Shown here piece by piece: positions 1 through 12,615 of a DNA stretch of 64,000 bases. The translations under genes were made by a program, and so were the position numbers. How positions within the stretch are numbered: position 1 is the first letter of the stretch; each line of letters begins with the position of its first letter. The DNA is from Rotaria sordida (Eukaryota > Rotifera > Eurotatoria > Philodinida > Philodinidae): the NCBI GenBank assembly GCA_905250125.1, contig CAJNOL010000758.1, positions 1-64,000 on the forward strand, in the 5' to 3' direction. A model generated the notes under the pieces. The model searched no databases and was not told the DNA's origin. It worked only from the letters and a program-made list of their open reading frames with translations.

Positions 1-2079
1 GATTGGTTTTTTTAGAATCCACTGCTAAAATTTGTCTCATAAAAAAGCTTATTTTTTCTCATGAATTTATAGATTTACTATACAAAACGGAAATAAAGAA
101 TTGTGAGAAAATGAGAACACTACTGTACCTGTTTCCATAAAAATTCATACAACCTCGGCTGATATTATTTAGAAACCGACACCCCCTTTCTAAAATCCTG
201 GATCCGCCCCTGTGTTATAGAATAGAGAATGCCACATGCGATGATATATTTTTATATTATTTTCAAAGAATCGGGGAACAGTATTTTCTTGTAAAACTTA
301 TTTTCACCACTGCTATGAATTTTAATTGTTGATTTATTACACTTGACGGTATTTGAGCGCTCTCGAGAGAAAATGTTGTTATATATTCAGAAGATGAAGC
401 TGAACTTACTCTTAAAATAATATAAAAATAGATCATCACATGTGGGATTCTCTATTCTATAACATGACCATCTAAAAATTAAGTACCTTTGAAGTTCTAA
501 ATTTCTAACAACTGTCTCGAAACTTATGAAAAATGTAGAAATTCACTAGTAAAATCGATCAGTTTTTCACATTTGAAGTTCTATCGAGAAAAATGAACCA
601 TACCACGAGAATCAGTTCATCGAGCTCTATAATCTGGGATATCTTCCATTCGAAATGGTGATTCACACGTGGAGACTCTTCCTCGTCAGTCAATAGTAAA
701 AACAGTTTCTCATTTTAATTGTGTTAGCTTGTTTTTGAGTGTACCAATTTATTAAGATCTGATCGATTTTTTTCACCTTGATATATAAATACGTAATAGT
801 TTCGAACAATTAACTGAATCGTTGATTATCGTGATGTATTCAGCTACTGGGTATCATCAGTTTGGTAGAGAGCTGAGGATCTTCCAAAACCGAATGTGGA
901 CCTGACCTTGCCGGGCTCGCGTTCAGGTCCATATCCAGATTTAATTTCGCATCCAATGTGTATTCAGTTTCGAATTCAAATAAAGAAGAACTGACATCAG
1001 CTTACTCAGGTACAACATTTCAGCTGCAGTTCAATTTTAGTTAGATTGCTTGCCAAGTGAAGGCGATAAATAGTTGCCATCTTGATCTTTCATTTAGCCA
1101 TGTAAACAACGTATGCAAGATATCAGTGACAAAGAATTCATGTCTGTATTCGGCTAGGTCCGGTACTACAAAAACATGAACCCACAGTTCCTTACAGATA
1201 GGCGATTATAAGCAAAGCCGATCTAGCAGTTTTATTCATGTTTTAGTACTCGAACTGATCCGAGAACTTATATCCAAGCTTGGGGACTGATTCGATTGCA
1301 GGACTTTAGTTCATAAAAGAAATAGCAATAAGATTGCTATTGATTTCATGAGATAAATGATGAATGTACTTCTTATGTTCAATAAGTAGAATTCTGACTT
1401 TCCTAGAATTTAAAATTGTTTATTTCTGAAATAAATTTTACTATTCAAAAAATTCTGCATTTCTTCGAATCATTTGATTTCTATATTTCGTTGATAACAA
1501 CTAGTTTTTAAAACGAGAATAACAGTAGATGAAACTTTACAAGAATTGTTCATTCATTTATCTAAATAGAAATATCATTAGAACTATCATAATATTCAAA
1601 TAACAGAACTCAACTATTCGAAAATTTTATCGAATAGCTATGTCGAAATAAAAACACGATAAATTTTATATAAAATATCTTGTATAAGATTTCATATGAC
1701 CAAAAAAAAACAAAAATGAATTCGATAAAATACATTGTGCATATTTTTATCCTCACAATTTAGTTGAAAAAACACTGACTTTCTCTTTCATGAAAGTCTC
1801 ACTTACAATAATTAAAATATAAAAGAATTAATATAATCAACAACATTTAAAAACTTTTTTCTTTCGTACATTGAGTATTTATGTTTGAAAAGAGTGACGC
1901 ACATTCACATCATTGTATGTTTGCATAAGAATAATCAAATGCATATCACCGTTGCCAGCTATAAATTCATATGACAACAACAAAAAAAAAAGAAGAAAGA
2001 AATTCACCTTACGTTTTTCTTCTCCTTACTCTTTCAATAAAGTTAAAAAGACGAGAACAGATTGTGCAAGACAAACATC
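1..2079. other. Non-coding upstream region
   Basis: Apart from the 252-bp inverted-repeat element, no coding exon, RNA gene or other clear feature is visible on either strand. A short GC-richer patch near 886-942 contains an 8-bp inverted repeat (GGACCTGA / TCAGGTCC). The last few hundred bases presumably hold the promoter and 5' UTR of the gene starting at 2080. Confidence 0.5.
213..464. mobile_element. Small inverted-repeat (MITE-like) element, 252 bp
   Basis: The first ~50 bp (TGTTATAGAATAGAGAAT, then CCACATG and GATGAT) reappear as a near-exact reverse complement at the other end, finishing in CTATAACA. About 140 bp of unrelated AT-rich DNA lie between the arms. There is no reading frame. 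The structure is that of a non-autonomous terminal-inverted-repeat element; the superfamily and target duplication are not clear from one copy. Confidence 0.7.
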
Positions 2080-4459
2080 ATGAAAGAATCTGCTTGTGAA
2101 TGCAACGAAGACAATTCATATATCAGTAAAGATTAATAATTATTATTTGTTTGTTTTTCTTTATTATCTTTTACAATATAATAGATTATGATGATGAATT
2201 AATTATATCGAAGTCGGAATTATCTATAAAAAATTCTGAAAAATTCGACGATTTATGTCGAAAATTAACATCGACTGATGTCGATCAAGCATTATTTACA
2301 TTAAAAATTAATCCAAATGCATCTCCACAACAAACAATTTCTTCCGATAATGAGATCTCAACGATGTTATATGAACAAGGTAAATTACTTTACGACTATC
2401 TTTACCAACGATAATACAAAATTTTTTTATATAATCAAAAGCAAACACTCGATATCAAAAAAAAAGGAAAGATAAAATATGAGTAGAAAAAGAAAACGTT
2501 CAGCAAGGTTAAAATGTAACACAACTCCATCACATTACTTTCATTATCAAGAAGAAAATTTTATCCGTTTATGAATTACTATTGTAATGTATCAGAATGC
2601 AAGTGACAATGAAATTTATAACAGAGGACTATGAAACCTCTATTTACTCAAAGACTGTAATACAAAACTTATTTTGATATTATCTATGACAAACTGATAT
2701 ATAATTAATTGGTCGACAAACATAATTTGATAGAGAAAGAAATGAGCTACTGTCTGTAAAAAAAATGATACTTCGAAATGCATAAATATCATATAATGTC
2801 GAGAAAAATGGCCTATCAATAATGTTAAAGATTGATCTTGCTATCGAGGAATATCTAACTAGGGTCCATCATCTGATTACAAAATTTGAAACTTATATTC
2901 TACAAATAACTAGGGAATCGCTACATTATCACAATCTCCAGGGAGTTCTTTTTTCATTAAGTTACCTCAAGATATTTGATTCTCCAGATATAATGCTATT
3001 CTGTAATTTTAATCAAAATACACTTGTTTTTTTTTTACAACAAGGCTCTGTACTTTGAAAATTTCATACTTCAATGAAAAAGAAGTCTCTTTGGAAGTTG
3101 TTCTGATGTAGTATTCCCCTATTTACTTACAGAATATAAGTTTAAAAGTTAGATGTTCCTCGAAAACAAGCTCAATCTTCAATAGCATAGGCCTTGATAG
3201 GTCATTTTTCTCGGTCAAAGTTGTTTTCTGTTCATTTTTTTTCGCCTAATCCGCTTGGAAAAGTGCGAAAATATATTTTTTCCAGAAATATGGGTAGCTC
3301 TTCTATGCATTCATCCTCCACTATTTTAACAAAAATTATAAAAGTGTAAGTTGAAAATATTTACTAAAGATTGATAAAATAATCAGAATAGGGTACAAAA
3401 TTTTTGCATTACGAAGTACCTTTTTCTCAGATGAGAGCCCTTCTCTTCCTCTACAAAATTATGTTCTTTAGCTGCAGCGATGCTTCATATAAGTCATAAA
3501 ATACACTTCACTATAACATGTGATCTAAATTACCATCTGCATATCAACATTAAGATTCTCTATAAAAATTCTTCCATTATAAAAAAAACTCTATGGATGT
3601 GTGTGGGATCAAATGTTTTAAGTCCTGATGATTTTAGTTTTTCGAATTCCAGTTCCGATCTAGAGAAAACTATTCCAGAACTTATTCGTATCATATCTAA
3701 AAGGAATTCTTCAATACTCGTCCTTTAATGTATTTAGTCGACAGCTAACACTTTTCCTGATCATCTCTCTTGAATTATGTTCTGATTGGTAGGACTGATC
3801 TCGATTCCGTACATCTCTAATCCTGAGATATTGAATATTCAATAAAAATTTCTTCTTCGAACTCTTCAATCAGTTAATCTATTCTTTGTTTTTCATAACA
3901 CAAAATATTACTTTGACGTATTGTATTATAGTTTGTAAATTTATTTTATTTTTAAATAGAATATGATTGTTGTCGTCTACTTCGATCGAATACTTCATCT
4001 CGTTCATTTTTACCATTAGCTCGTCGTGGACGTTCATTTTTTTCAACACGATCTCATCGTTTACTTTGTTCGAATTGTACAAAAATAAAACATCAACAAG
4101 AACTTGATATTTTACAAAATTCACAAGAAAAATTTCATTCAAATCATACATATCAAATAACAATTAATTTAGATTTATCGTCTGATGAACAACTTGCTTT
4201 AAATAATCATCAATATCAATCAAGTCAAACACTTGTTTGGAATATTAATACATCCAATAGAAATCTTATTGATATTTCTTATGATACTGGTTCATTAAGT
4301 GATAATGAAAAGAAAATTTTACTTGATGAAACAATTAAAAAACTTCAAATGATTCTCAATAATCGATCAACAACATTAATGGAAAATAATCCTGAATTGA
4401 CTTATCGTATATTACAAACAACAATAAATATTCTTTCTTCATCACAAAATTCAATTTAA
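2080..4459 (+). CDS. Unrecognised 246-aa protein
   Basis: Exons 2080-2125, 2185-2379 and 3960-4459 join in phase across GT-AG introns of 59 and 1580 nt. The start is the first ATG of a short exon ending at a strong donor (GTAAAG), and the junction codon AAT forms correctly. The product is hydrophilic, rich in Ser/Asn, with an acidic segment near residues 17-27, a basic Arg-rich patch (RRGRSFFSTRSHR) just after residue 95 with a nearby CSNC pair, and a helical Glu/Lys/Leu segment towards the C-terminus. No signal peptide, membrane segment or domain I can name. The 3' end faces the Ig-domain gene with only 59 bp between stop codons. The second intron carries a foldback repeat. The gene structure is well supported, the function is unknown. 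Confidence 0.75.
2803..3222. repeat. Foldback repeat inside an intron
   Basis: The left arm (about 2803-2965) is an imperfect reverse complement of the right arm (about 3060-3222), with a ~95-bp spacer. Matching blocks include GAGAAAAATGGCCTATCAA at the left outer edge against TTGATAGGTCATTTTTCTC at the right, and AAACTTATATTCT against AGAATATAAGTTT. It lies wholly in the 1580-nt intron of the gene starting at 2080. Short open frames in this intron are fragments of the repeat and are not called as genes. Confidence 0.7.
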
Positions 4460-4518
4460 ATTTATTTAAAATAGGATACTAAAAACAAAAAACAAAAATC
4501 AATAACAAAAGTCAACGA

Positions 4519-7500
4519 TTATATTGCACAATGCATTTGTTTTAATAATAATAAAAATATTAGAAGATATTTATATAATGAACGATATTGTATTTGACCT
4601 GTATCATATGCTGTTTGAAGTAAATAAGCAGATGATGAACCTTCTTGACGTGGTAAACGATGTAGTTCTTCTTCTAAAATAAAAACAATGATGATAATAA
4701 TTAATAAATATATACTTAAGTTGAGAAGAAAACAATTAAAATGAATTTTGTTAACTAGTTGTGATGATCAAAAGATAATATTATATCATTCTATAAGTTC
4801 TGTCTTTTAATCAATAAATTTTGTTTTTGCTAATTTAAATATAAATATGAATGTTCTGTCTGATCAAAATCCAATAAAATGCTCATCATGTCGATGAACA
4901 CTTTTATTATTGAATACTTCTGAAAAGTTTAATATTAGTGTATAATAATTAAAAAAACGTACAGGAATATTGCCAGAAAAGATCCTACAGAGAAACTCTG
5001 AGTGATATAAATCGTTTATGAATTTCATAATAAATTTTCTCAACACGACAACATGTCACAGAGACATTGTTCTAAGCTATTGTCTAATGTTAGCTTATCA
5101 TAAGCTTTAATTAAGAAAGATGCAATGACGATAAAGAAGCTTATTTCTTACTGTTGGCATTAGTCTATCGAAATAAATCTATCGTTTCAATATGAAATGT
5201 GATGCATTGATCTTTTCAGTACGAGGATGCAGTACTACTAAACTAATTCTAATAAAAATGTCTTGGATAATCTGGTAAATTTCAATAACAAAAGACTATC
5301 TTACAAATGCAGAAAAAGCCAGACATCTTATATGAATCAAAAAGATAATAATTCTTATCAATAAGTCATAGATGAAGAAATTTTAGAATAATTATTTATA
5401 AAATGACAAACAAAAAAAACATTAATCAAAACTGCATTACGAACGGAGTTATTCTACGGTAGCAGGACAATTGAGCCTTTACAGATGAGCCATTTAACAT
5501 TTGAGCTTCGTGACACTTGAGCCTTGTATCAAAGGTGATCGATTTACGTTTTTAAAAACTTATTAAATCCGGAAACAATCTTTAAAAAATTTAAATTTAA
5601 AATAAAATAAGAAAGTGTTGGTGTAGGTGTGAATGTGGATGTTCATAAGTGAGAATCAGAAGAACATATCTGTAACTTACACTCTACACTCAAATACCAC
5701 ACCTCTCATTTATGTCCACACCGCAGATACTTGACCCATAATTTTAGTTTCAACCAGATCTGCCTGTAGGAGTTAGGGTTATGGGTAATATTTTCCTCTT
5801 ATTTTATTTTGAATTTAAATTTTTACTAATTCAATTTCAAAATACATTTAAATTTATTTTAAATTTAGATTTTTTAAAAATCGTTTCAGGATTTAATAAG
5901 TTTTTAAAAACGTAAACTGATCACTCTTCATATGGGACTCAACCTTCCAAAGCTCAAATGTTACGAAGCTCAACTGTCGGGACTCAAATATCGGAGGTCT
6001 CAACTGTCTATGTACCGCTATTCTACTATATCCTGTAGAGTACAATAGAATCAGAGTAAAACGATTAAAAGTATAGGAAATATCGAAATAACTAAAGAAA
6101 AGTCATTTTTGTGACAACAAAATATAATCATGAAATTGGCTGAAGAAAATCAAAATGAATCCAATGAAAAAGATGATGACACAGCGACAAAATTTAATTA
6201 ATAACATTATTGATTATATATATATAGATCATTCACTGGAAACTACCCAACAAAAATTCACTTAATGCTTGGGTTCGAAAATTTTCCTCGGACAGGATGT
6301 AGCATACAAAACAAAAAAGTTTAATTTGAATACTTCTATTGGAAACTTCAAGAGTGTAATACAAAGTAAATATCATAACAAAACTTGAAATTTCAAAATC
6401 TGAATTAAGAAATAATAAAATATATTAATACTTACTAGTTCGTCGTCTAACTAATATTGACGATTCTTTCCCATCATATCTACATGTATAATTCGTTTGA
6501 TTAAAAGGATTATTTTTTGTATTTAAAAAAACTGTTAAACGTTGTGTATTAAATGATGTTGTTTCAATAAAAAATTTATGTTTGTCCTCATCTAGTGAAT
6601 GTCCATTAACAAGCCACATTAATTTATGAATTTCGATTGATGGATCACATAAAAGTGAACATGTTATTGTAAATGTTCGATTGACTGGATAAAGAAGAAT
6701 TGGTGATGATGGAGAAAGATATGGATGAGCTAATTTAGACAAAAAAAAAAACTTTGCTCTTTCTCGAAAACAAAAAAAAACATACAATTAACAATTAATT
6801 TAATACTATGTTGACCACTTGTACTTGATTTACATGTATAATAACCTTGATCTTCAATTAAAATATTATTTATTAATAAACGAGAAATTGATGATGATGA
6901 TGAAATTAAATTAAAACGACCATTTGCTGCATATTCTGGTAAAAGTATATCACCAATAGCAATAAATGACAAACGACTATGAGATGAATTTGGACGAAAC
7001 CATGAAATCTAAAATTTAAATTCCGTGCATATTCATCCGAAATCTTTTTTTTTAATGATTTTACTCGTCATATATATTAAAATCAGCAAATTCCGAATAA
7101 ATACTGATACTTTTTGCATATTTCAATTATTGTAGGTAACTCGACGAGTTCTATCCAATCATGACTTTAAGAAAAAATTTCGAATTCTGCCGACACTGTA
7201 CTTTTCTGAGATAATTTTAAAAAATCGTTTCTATTCTCTTTAGGGAATTTTTCAATCGGAGACAAAAAAAATAAATAAATTCAATTTTCTATTTATCTCA
7301 AGGACATACCACTTCATTAGATTGTTTTATTGAACGAATAGGACAAGTTAGTTCAATATTAGTACCACATATAGCATGCATTGTTGTTCTTGTTGTTGTT
7401 GAACCATTAGCTATTAAAATTTATCAAAAACTAATGATTATCATTTCCATAAGGACTAATTTTACTTACTACAATATGATAATGATTGTAATAAAAGCAA

Positions 7501-7560
7501 ATAAAAAACGACAAAATCAGCAAATCTTCGACACGACAAGTTGATAGCGATGTTGATCAT
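4519..7560 (-). CDS. Secreted or membrane-anchored two-Ig-domain protein, 287 aa
   Basis: Five exons, in gene order: 7560-7470, 7410-7310, 7008-6786, 6729-6436 and 4673-4519; all junctions keep phase and the total is 288 codons. Residues 1-30 form a signal peptide (hydrophobic VVFYLLLLQSL then SYC). Ig domain 1 has Cys53, the core Trp67 and the DQGYYTC motif with Cys123. Ig domain 2 has Cys162, Trp177 and NYTC with Cys221, plus an extra Cys166. Several NxS/T sites suggest glycosylation. The protein ends in a short hydrophobic run (LLIFLLLL) and a few residues, which suits a GPI-anchor signal or a weak membrane tail. This is the domain plan of small neuronal or immune-type Ig adhesion molecules; the exact family cannot be set. 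The last exon lies beyond a 1762-nt intron carrying a foldback element, so it is the least certain part. Confidence 0.8.
5447..6030. mobile_element. Foldback element in intron 4 of the Ig gene
   Basis: The outer ~180 bp on the left (starting near TTATTCTACGGTA) recurs inverted on the right (ending near TACCGCTATTCTAC). Shared internal blocks include ACGTTTTTAAAAACTTATTAAATCC against GGATTTAATAAGTTTTTAAAAACGT. The loop is GT-rich (GTAGGTGTGAATGTGGATGT). No transposase frame is visible, so it would be non-autonomous. The exact ends are approximate. Confidence 0.7.
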
Positions 7561-9614
7561 TATTATCGATGAACGTCTGCCACATTGCGTCTGTAATAAT
7601 ACATATACAAATCGTTTGGGACATTCATATATGTCTCGGGTGTGATTAACTTTTTAGTAGTAGACGTCACTTAGATTGTTCTTTCTCTTTTTCTTTTTGT
7701 TCGATACACATACACACGCCTACATGTATATATTTCGATTTTTCATCATTTTCTTCTCAATTAAAATCATATTTATTGTTCAGCTATACGATATAATAGG
7801 AGAGGATAAACGTTAACTCTAATATCGAATTTGTCTCCGTTTGTCAAAATTTTTTTTTTTAATATAGTCAAATAGATTAGAATTTTATTGAATAAGACTA
7901 AGTCATTTTAATATATATATACTATGCATGTGCAATTTTTTTTTGTTTCTAATCATTAAACAATTAATTGACGTAGATGTGTGTTTATACGAAATTCGAT
8001 TCTATGTAGCTTTTGCCATATGTCAACAATAGAAGAGAAAGAACAACTGTTCAGTCTGTCTCATTGTTACATGTATTCTCTCATAGACAACAAGCACAGA
8101 CAATATAGAGAACAAAGAAAAAAATAAAGAGAAAGTTAACTTTTGAGTGACTACAAGCACTTGAACGGTTTATTACATAAAAAGAGAATAGACGCAATAA
8201 CTCACGCAGACAAAAGATTGTTCAATAAGTCAGACAAACCAAAAGAGAGAGAGAGAGAGAGAGAGAGAATAATTTATTCTTCTACCATTCAAGTTACAAA
8301 GACAAAGTTAAGAATTTGGAATTAGATCGATATAAATGATGATGAATAACATACAAGATCACATCAACACTAATAGAGCAGAAAGAAAAATGACGGAATA
8401 GGATTCAGTTTCGTATAATGTTTGAACTATTATAATGCACGTGCTCATCTTATGTGCATACATGTGCTCTTGAATCTTCTAACGACATCCATGTGATGCA
8501 ACTCATACATATACATAAGTCAAGCAAAAGACATGATCAATCAACACTCATACAAATGGACTTCTCGTTTTCTTTGTATATATTTCTTGTCTACTCTTAC
8601 GATTTTTTCATTCAAACATTTGAATATGATGATGATGATGATGATGATAATGATGATCATTAGATTCAATCTAGACAATAGTTTTTCTTTCATATAAAAA
8701 CAAGATCTTCATCATATCTCATCGATGTACAATATGATAGTGTTGTATCTCTCTCTATGTACATAACTTGTATCCTCAGTAACAGCTCGTTCAATTTTAT
8801 TAAAAAAGAAGATAAAGTCAATTATTTATCATCAATTAACTTTTCTCTTCACTCATGGTAAAATGCACATATACAAAAGACAAAAAAAGAACATGTATAT
8901 ATAATTTTTAAAATAAAATAACTTACTTGAAGATAAAATCTTATATATTTGTGGTGTAATCTTCACACCACAATTGCTTTCAACAATATCCACTTGACTA
9001 TAGGAAAGATAAAATAGTTCTATAAAATTTTTGTCATCATCTATTTTAACGACATTAATGATAGCGTGCTATTCGGCAAAGACAAAAAAAGAAGCTTTGT
9101 GCATTCGTTGAGTTGAATTATGAACAACAAATGATGAGCATTCCTCGAGTTCTCGATTAAGCGTCAAGAGACATAGAGAGAGAGAGAGCGAGAGAGAGAA
9201 GAGAGGAAAAAAAAGAAGAAAGAGAAAAAACAGAGTACAAGAGCAAGCGAGAATAATGTCTTCTCTATTCTTAAGGTAGTTCATCCATTGTTAGATTCAC
9301 TTTTCTTTTTCTTTTTTTGTTCTTGGATGATTCAACTAACTACAAACACAATCATGTTTCCTTGAATGAACTAAAATTCTTTTAATGAAAGAAAAAAAAA
9401 ATTTCCGTTTAATACATAATATCAAATATATAAAAAGAAATATTTTTTTTTTGTTCTGTTCTGTACTGTTTTTTTTTTTGTTTTCTTTCATCGTCATCAC
9501 CTCAGAGACGACGAAATGTGTCGGCATGTGTGTTTGTTCAAACGATTGAAGTAAAAAAGAATTGTAACTTTCACACGCAATAGATTCTATTATACACACA
9601 CTAAAATAAAAACA
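7561..9614. other. Intergenic region between divergent genes
   Basis: This separates the start of the Ig gene (-) from the start of WDR88 (+), so it should hold both promoters. It contains (GA)n near 8244-8268, (GAT)n near 8627-8658, an AG-rich run near 9174-9230 and long A/T homopolymers. Short open frames here translate to low-complexity peptides and look like chance. No other feature seen. Confidence 0.5.
8244..8268. repeat. (GA)n microsatellite
   Basis: An uninterrupted run of about 12 GA units in the intergenic region. A related AG-rich, less pure tract lies at about 9174-9230. Confidence 0.9.
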
Positions 9615-10245
9615 ATGGCGTTACAATCACATAACATGAATTTAACTGAACCACTTGCACCTAATGCTGAATGGGTTCATGAAAGTTCGGCACAAGTAGG
9701 TTTTAGTTGGTATTGTTTGTTGTTTTTTTTTGTTCATTTTAATCTAAACGTCTAAAGTTCATAACTTTCCACAATGTGATTGATCGCCTGACCCATCGCT
9801 CTCAATGATTAATCTTGATCTTGATGGGAGGTGTCATTGCTTGTGAGGATGAATGATCCGCAACGACAATCGCCTGCCCGCCCCTGAACTTCTAACACAA
9901 CAGTCAGGTCACGACATGATGCCTATTATCATAAGCTTACCTTTCTATGATGTAATATAGAACAATGATGATTTCCTTGTTACTGTTATCCTGAGGCTTG
10001 ACAAGAGCAAAAAAAAAAAGAAAAAGAAATCCGCCGTGCATTTATTATTCAATTGTTAATCACGATATGAGGTTCTAGTCATTATTATTATTATCGAACG
10101 GATGCTTTCTTTTTGTCTATGTTTTCTTGATCAAAAGATTTATTATCGTTATTGTCAAGAATTTCCATACCTTTGTTCATAATGAAATTAGATACTATTC
10201 ACCTTTTCATTGACGTATCCATGTATAATATGATTTTATGCAATA

Positions 10246-10284
<39 letters not shown>

Positions 10285-12174
10285 ATTGTAGGTTGAAATT
10301 AAATTGTATCATGGACATAGAGGACCTATTAAATCATGCCAATTGATTGAAAATAAAAATTGGCTTATTACAGGATCAAATGACAATACAGCACGTATAT
10401 GGAATTTTAGCAGTGGAAAGCAAATTCAGGAATATAAACTTAATCATGATATGGCAGCTATACCAGCAGTAAGAGTCAATCAAGAAGCAACTCGGTATAT
10501 AAATATATATATATAATAAACTTATAGAATAATCAATTAATCATTGTTATTTTTCTAGTTTATACTCATGCAGTTGGGATAAGACAGTTCGTTGTTTTGA
10601 TATTGAAACTGGCAAAGAAATTGTATATAAATATAATCTTTTTAAATAGTTTTATTATTTTTTATTTTCTATTAGTGGAAAGGTATTCATGAACATATTG
10701 TTACAAATTGTCATATATCTCATGATGGTAAATCTTTATGTTCCGGTACTGATTTAGATAGTGTTCTTACTATATGGGATACAGCAAGTGGTCTTATGAG
10801 TTCTCGAATACCTAATGTACATGAATCAACTATAACAAGTTGTCAATTTAATACGTTAGATGATCGAATAATCACAACATCAACAGATAAAACAACAAAA
10901 TTTTTCGATCTTGTTTCTCATCGTTCCACAATGACATTAAGGTATATATATATATGTATATAGATATAGATTGGCCCACTTGTCAATCAATGATGCAAGA
11001 CAAGAAAATACTCTGTCATGAAAGATTGATCTCTTATACAACAAAAGAGAAATATATCATAGGAACTAATTGATAATGATGCAATCATATGAGTTTACCA
11101 AAATTCTATAAATTGATCATGTCTAAGAAAAAAAAGAAAAATATTCTGTTTTTTTTTATTTCTAGAGGTCATGAAGGAGTTGTATCAAGTTGTACATTCA
11201 ATAAATTTGAACGATTATATGCAACATGTTCATGGGATAAAACAGTACTTCTTTATGATGCTACAGTTGGCAGTTTTAGGTGAGTGACAAGACAATTAGC
11301 TCTTGCCATTCATTTGAACGCTGTGGGTGTTCAAATTAATGAGATGGCCTTTTCAGATGCTCATCCTTATACACTCCTCCTTCTTTTTCTACCTGCTGAG
11401 CAGCATGTCAACTGTTCAATTGATATGTATATTTTTTCTATTATAGACGTGAAGGTCCTTTAATGTTACCAAAATTACATGAAGGATCGATCGCGGCATG
11501 TCACATGTCGGATGATGGCAAGCTTCTTGTTACTGGAGGATATGATTTACGAGTTGTATTATGGGATTTAGAAAATATGACACATAAACTTGGACTACGT
11601 GTAAGAAAGGATTAAAATAAATTCAATATATCAATGAAAATATTTCATTTTGTTAATAGGGACATCGTGATTGGATTAATGATGTCTGTTTAACAAGTGA
11701 TAATAAATGGATTATATCAGTATCAAATGTAAGATATATATATATGTATTATTGAAAGTTAATTTTTTTTTGTTCAACTAAAGGATTGTGATATACGTTT
11801 ATGGCATGTTGAAAATTGTGATAATATAAAACAAGTTATAGAACAAAATAAAACATTAAAAAATGCTAAAATTGTCAATGTAAGTTTGATTAAAAAAAAT
11901 TTTGTTTTTGTTTTTGATTTTTATATATATAAAGAAAATTTTTTTTTTAATTTAGTGTTCAAAATGTGGTAAAAATTTTTCTTCAAATAAATTAAAACGT
12001 GATAATAGTAATATATTATCATCAGCACTTTTATGTGTTTTTTGTCGTCTTGAAGAAAAACAACATAATGCAACCTATAATCATTCATTAAATGATTATG
12101 ATCGACCAGCAGCATTGAATGATCAAACATCTCATAAATCCAATTTAACTGAAATATTACCTCAACATTATTAA
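9615..12174 (+). CDS. WDR88: WD repeat-containing protein 88 (WDR88) homologue, 421 aa
   Basis: Nine exons: 9615-9695, 10292-10494, 10559-10622, 10676-10941, 11166-11279, 11447-11600, 11660-11728, 11784-11879 and 11956-12174, all in phase. The product is a string of WD40 blades with GH dipeptides and WD ends (HGHRGPIKSC, TARIWNF, SCSWDKTVRCF, LTIWDTASG, RGHEGVVSSC, CSWDKTVLLYD, VVLWDLEN, GHRDWINDV, IRLWHVEN), predicted to make one seven-bladed propeller. After the propeller comes a Cys-pair module, CSKCGKNF near residue 350 and CVFC about 25 residues later, a likely zinc site. A zinc-ribbon-like tail after the propeller is, as I recall the family, characteristic of WDR88 (human about 470 aa). 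The molecular role of WDR88 is poorly known; a protein-interaction scaffold is the family default. The 596-nt first intron holds a TA microsatellite. Confidence 0.85.
10253..10277. repeat. (TA)n microsatellite in WDR88 intron 1
   Basis: About 12 TA units directly upstream of the exon 2 acceptor of WDR88. Such tracts are common in these AT-rich introns, and this one may contribute to the region preceding the acceptor. Confidence 0.85.
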
Positions 12175-12399
12175 ATAAGAAAGAAAAAAAAACAATTTTT
12201 TGTTTTTATTTTATTAATAAAAATAACTTTTGATAATTTATATTGATTAAAGAATTTTGTTTTTATTAAGATAGTGAATAATAAATAGTCTTCAACCATT
12301 TAAGAATCAAGCAATTTAAAATATCTATTTTTGTGAAGCACAATCTAATTAAGATAAAAGCTTGTTCCGCCCTCTCGCCAACGCTAGTCAGAAAACGTG

Positions 12400-12615
12400 A
12401 TGAACGTTATTGATACACAATCAAAAACCGTGCATCAATAACGTCTCGTCTCAATATATGAACTACTTCCTTATTGCATTTCTGGAGGATTAAATAAAAG
12501 AACGGTGAAAAAATGTGTTCCAAAATGGATAAAATAAAACAATTTTCTATGATTAACAACAACAGCTACATCATGTTTCACATTTTGATTCTGTAGAAAT
12601 CGTGCTAACAATTTT
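12400..12615. repeat. Dispersed repeat, copy 1, with hairpin 12404-12444
   Basis: About 215 bp are clearly related to 46240-46460, including the shared block GAACTACTTCCTTATTGCAT and diverged flanking sequence in the same order and orientation. Both copies start with a hairpin. Here ACGTTATTGATACAC faces GTGCATCAATAACGT with an 11-nt loop, 14 of 15 positions pairing. No coding potential. Family unknown. Confidence 0.75.

Noticed and set aside
2822..3728. Short plus-strand frames in the long intron of the first gene
   Set aside because: They coincide with a foldback repeat or lack splice signals in phase with the host gene.
6262..6290. GGGTTCGAA word as a tRNA B box
   Set aside because: No A box or cloverleaf around it; no tRNA gene was found anywhere in the window.
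8143..8325. Small plus-strand frame with a REREREREI stretch
   Set aside because: Produced by the GA microsatellite.
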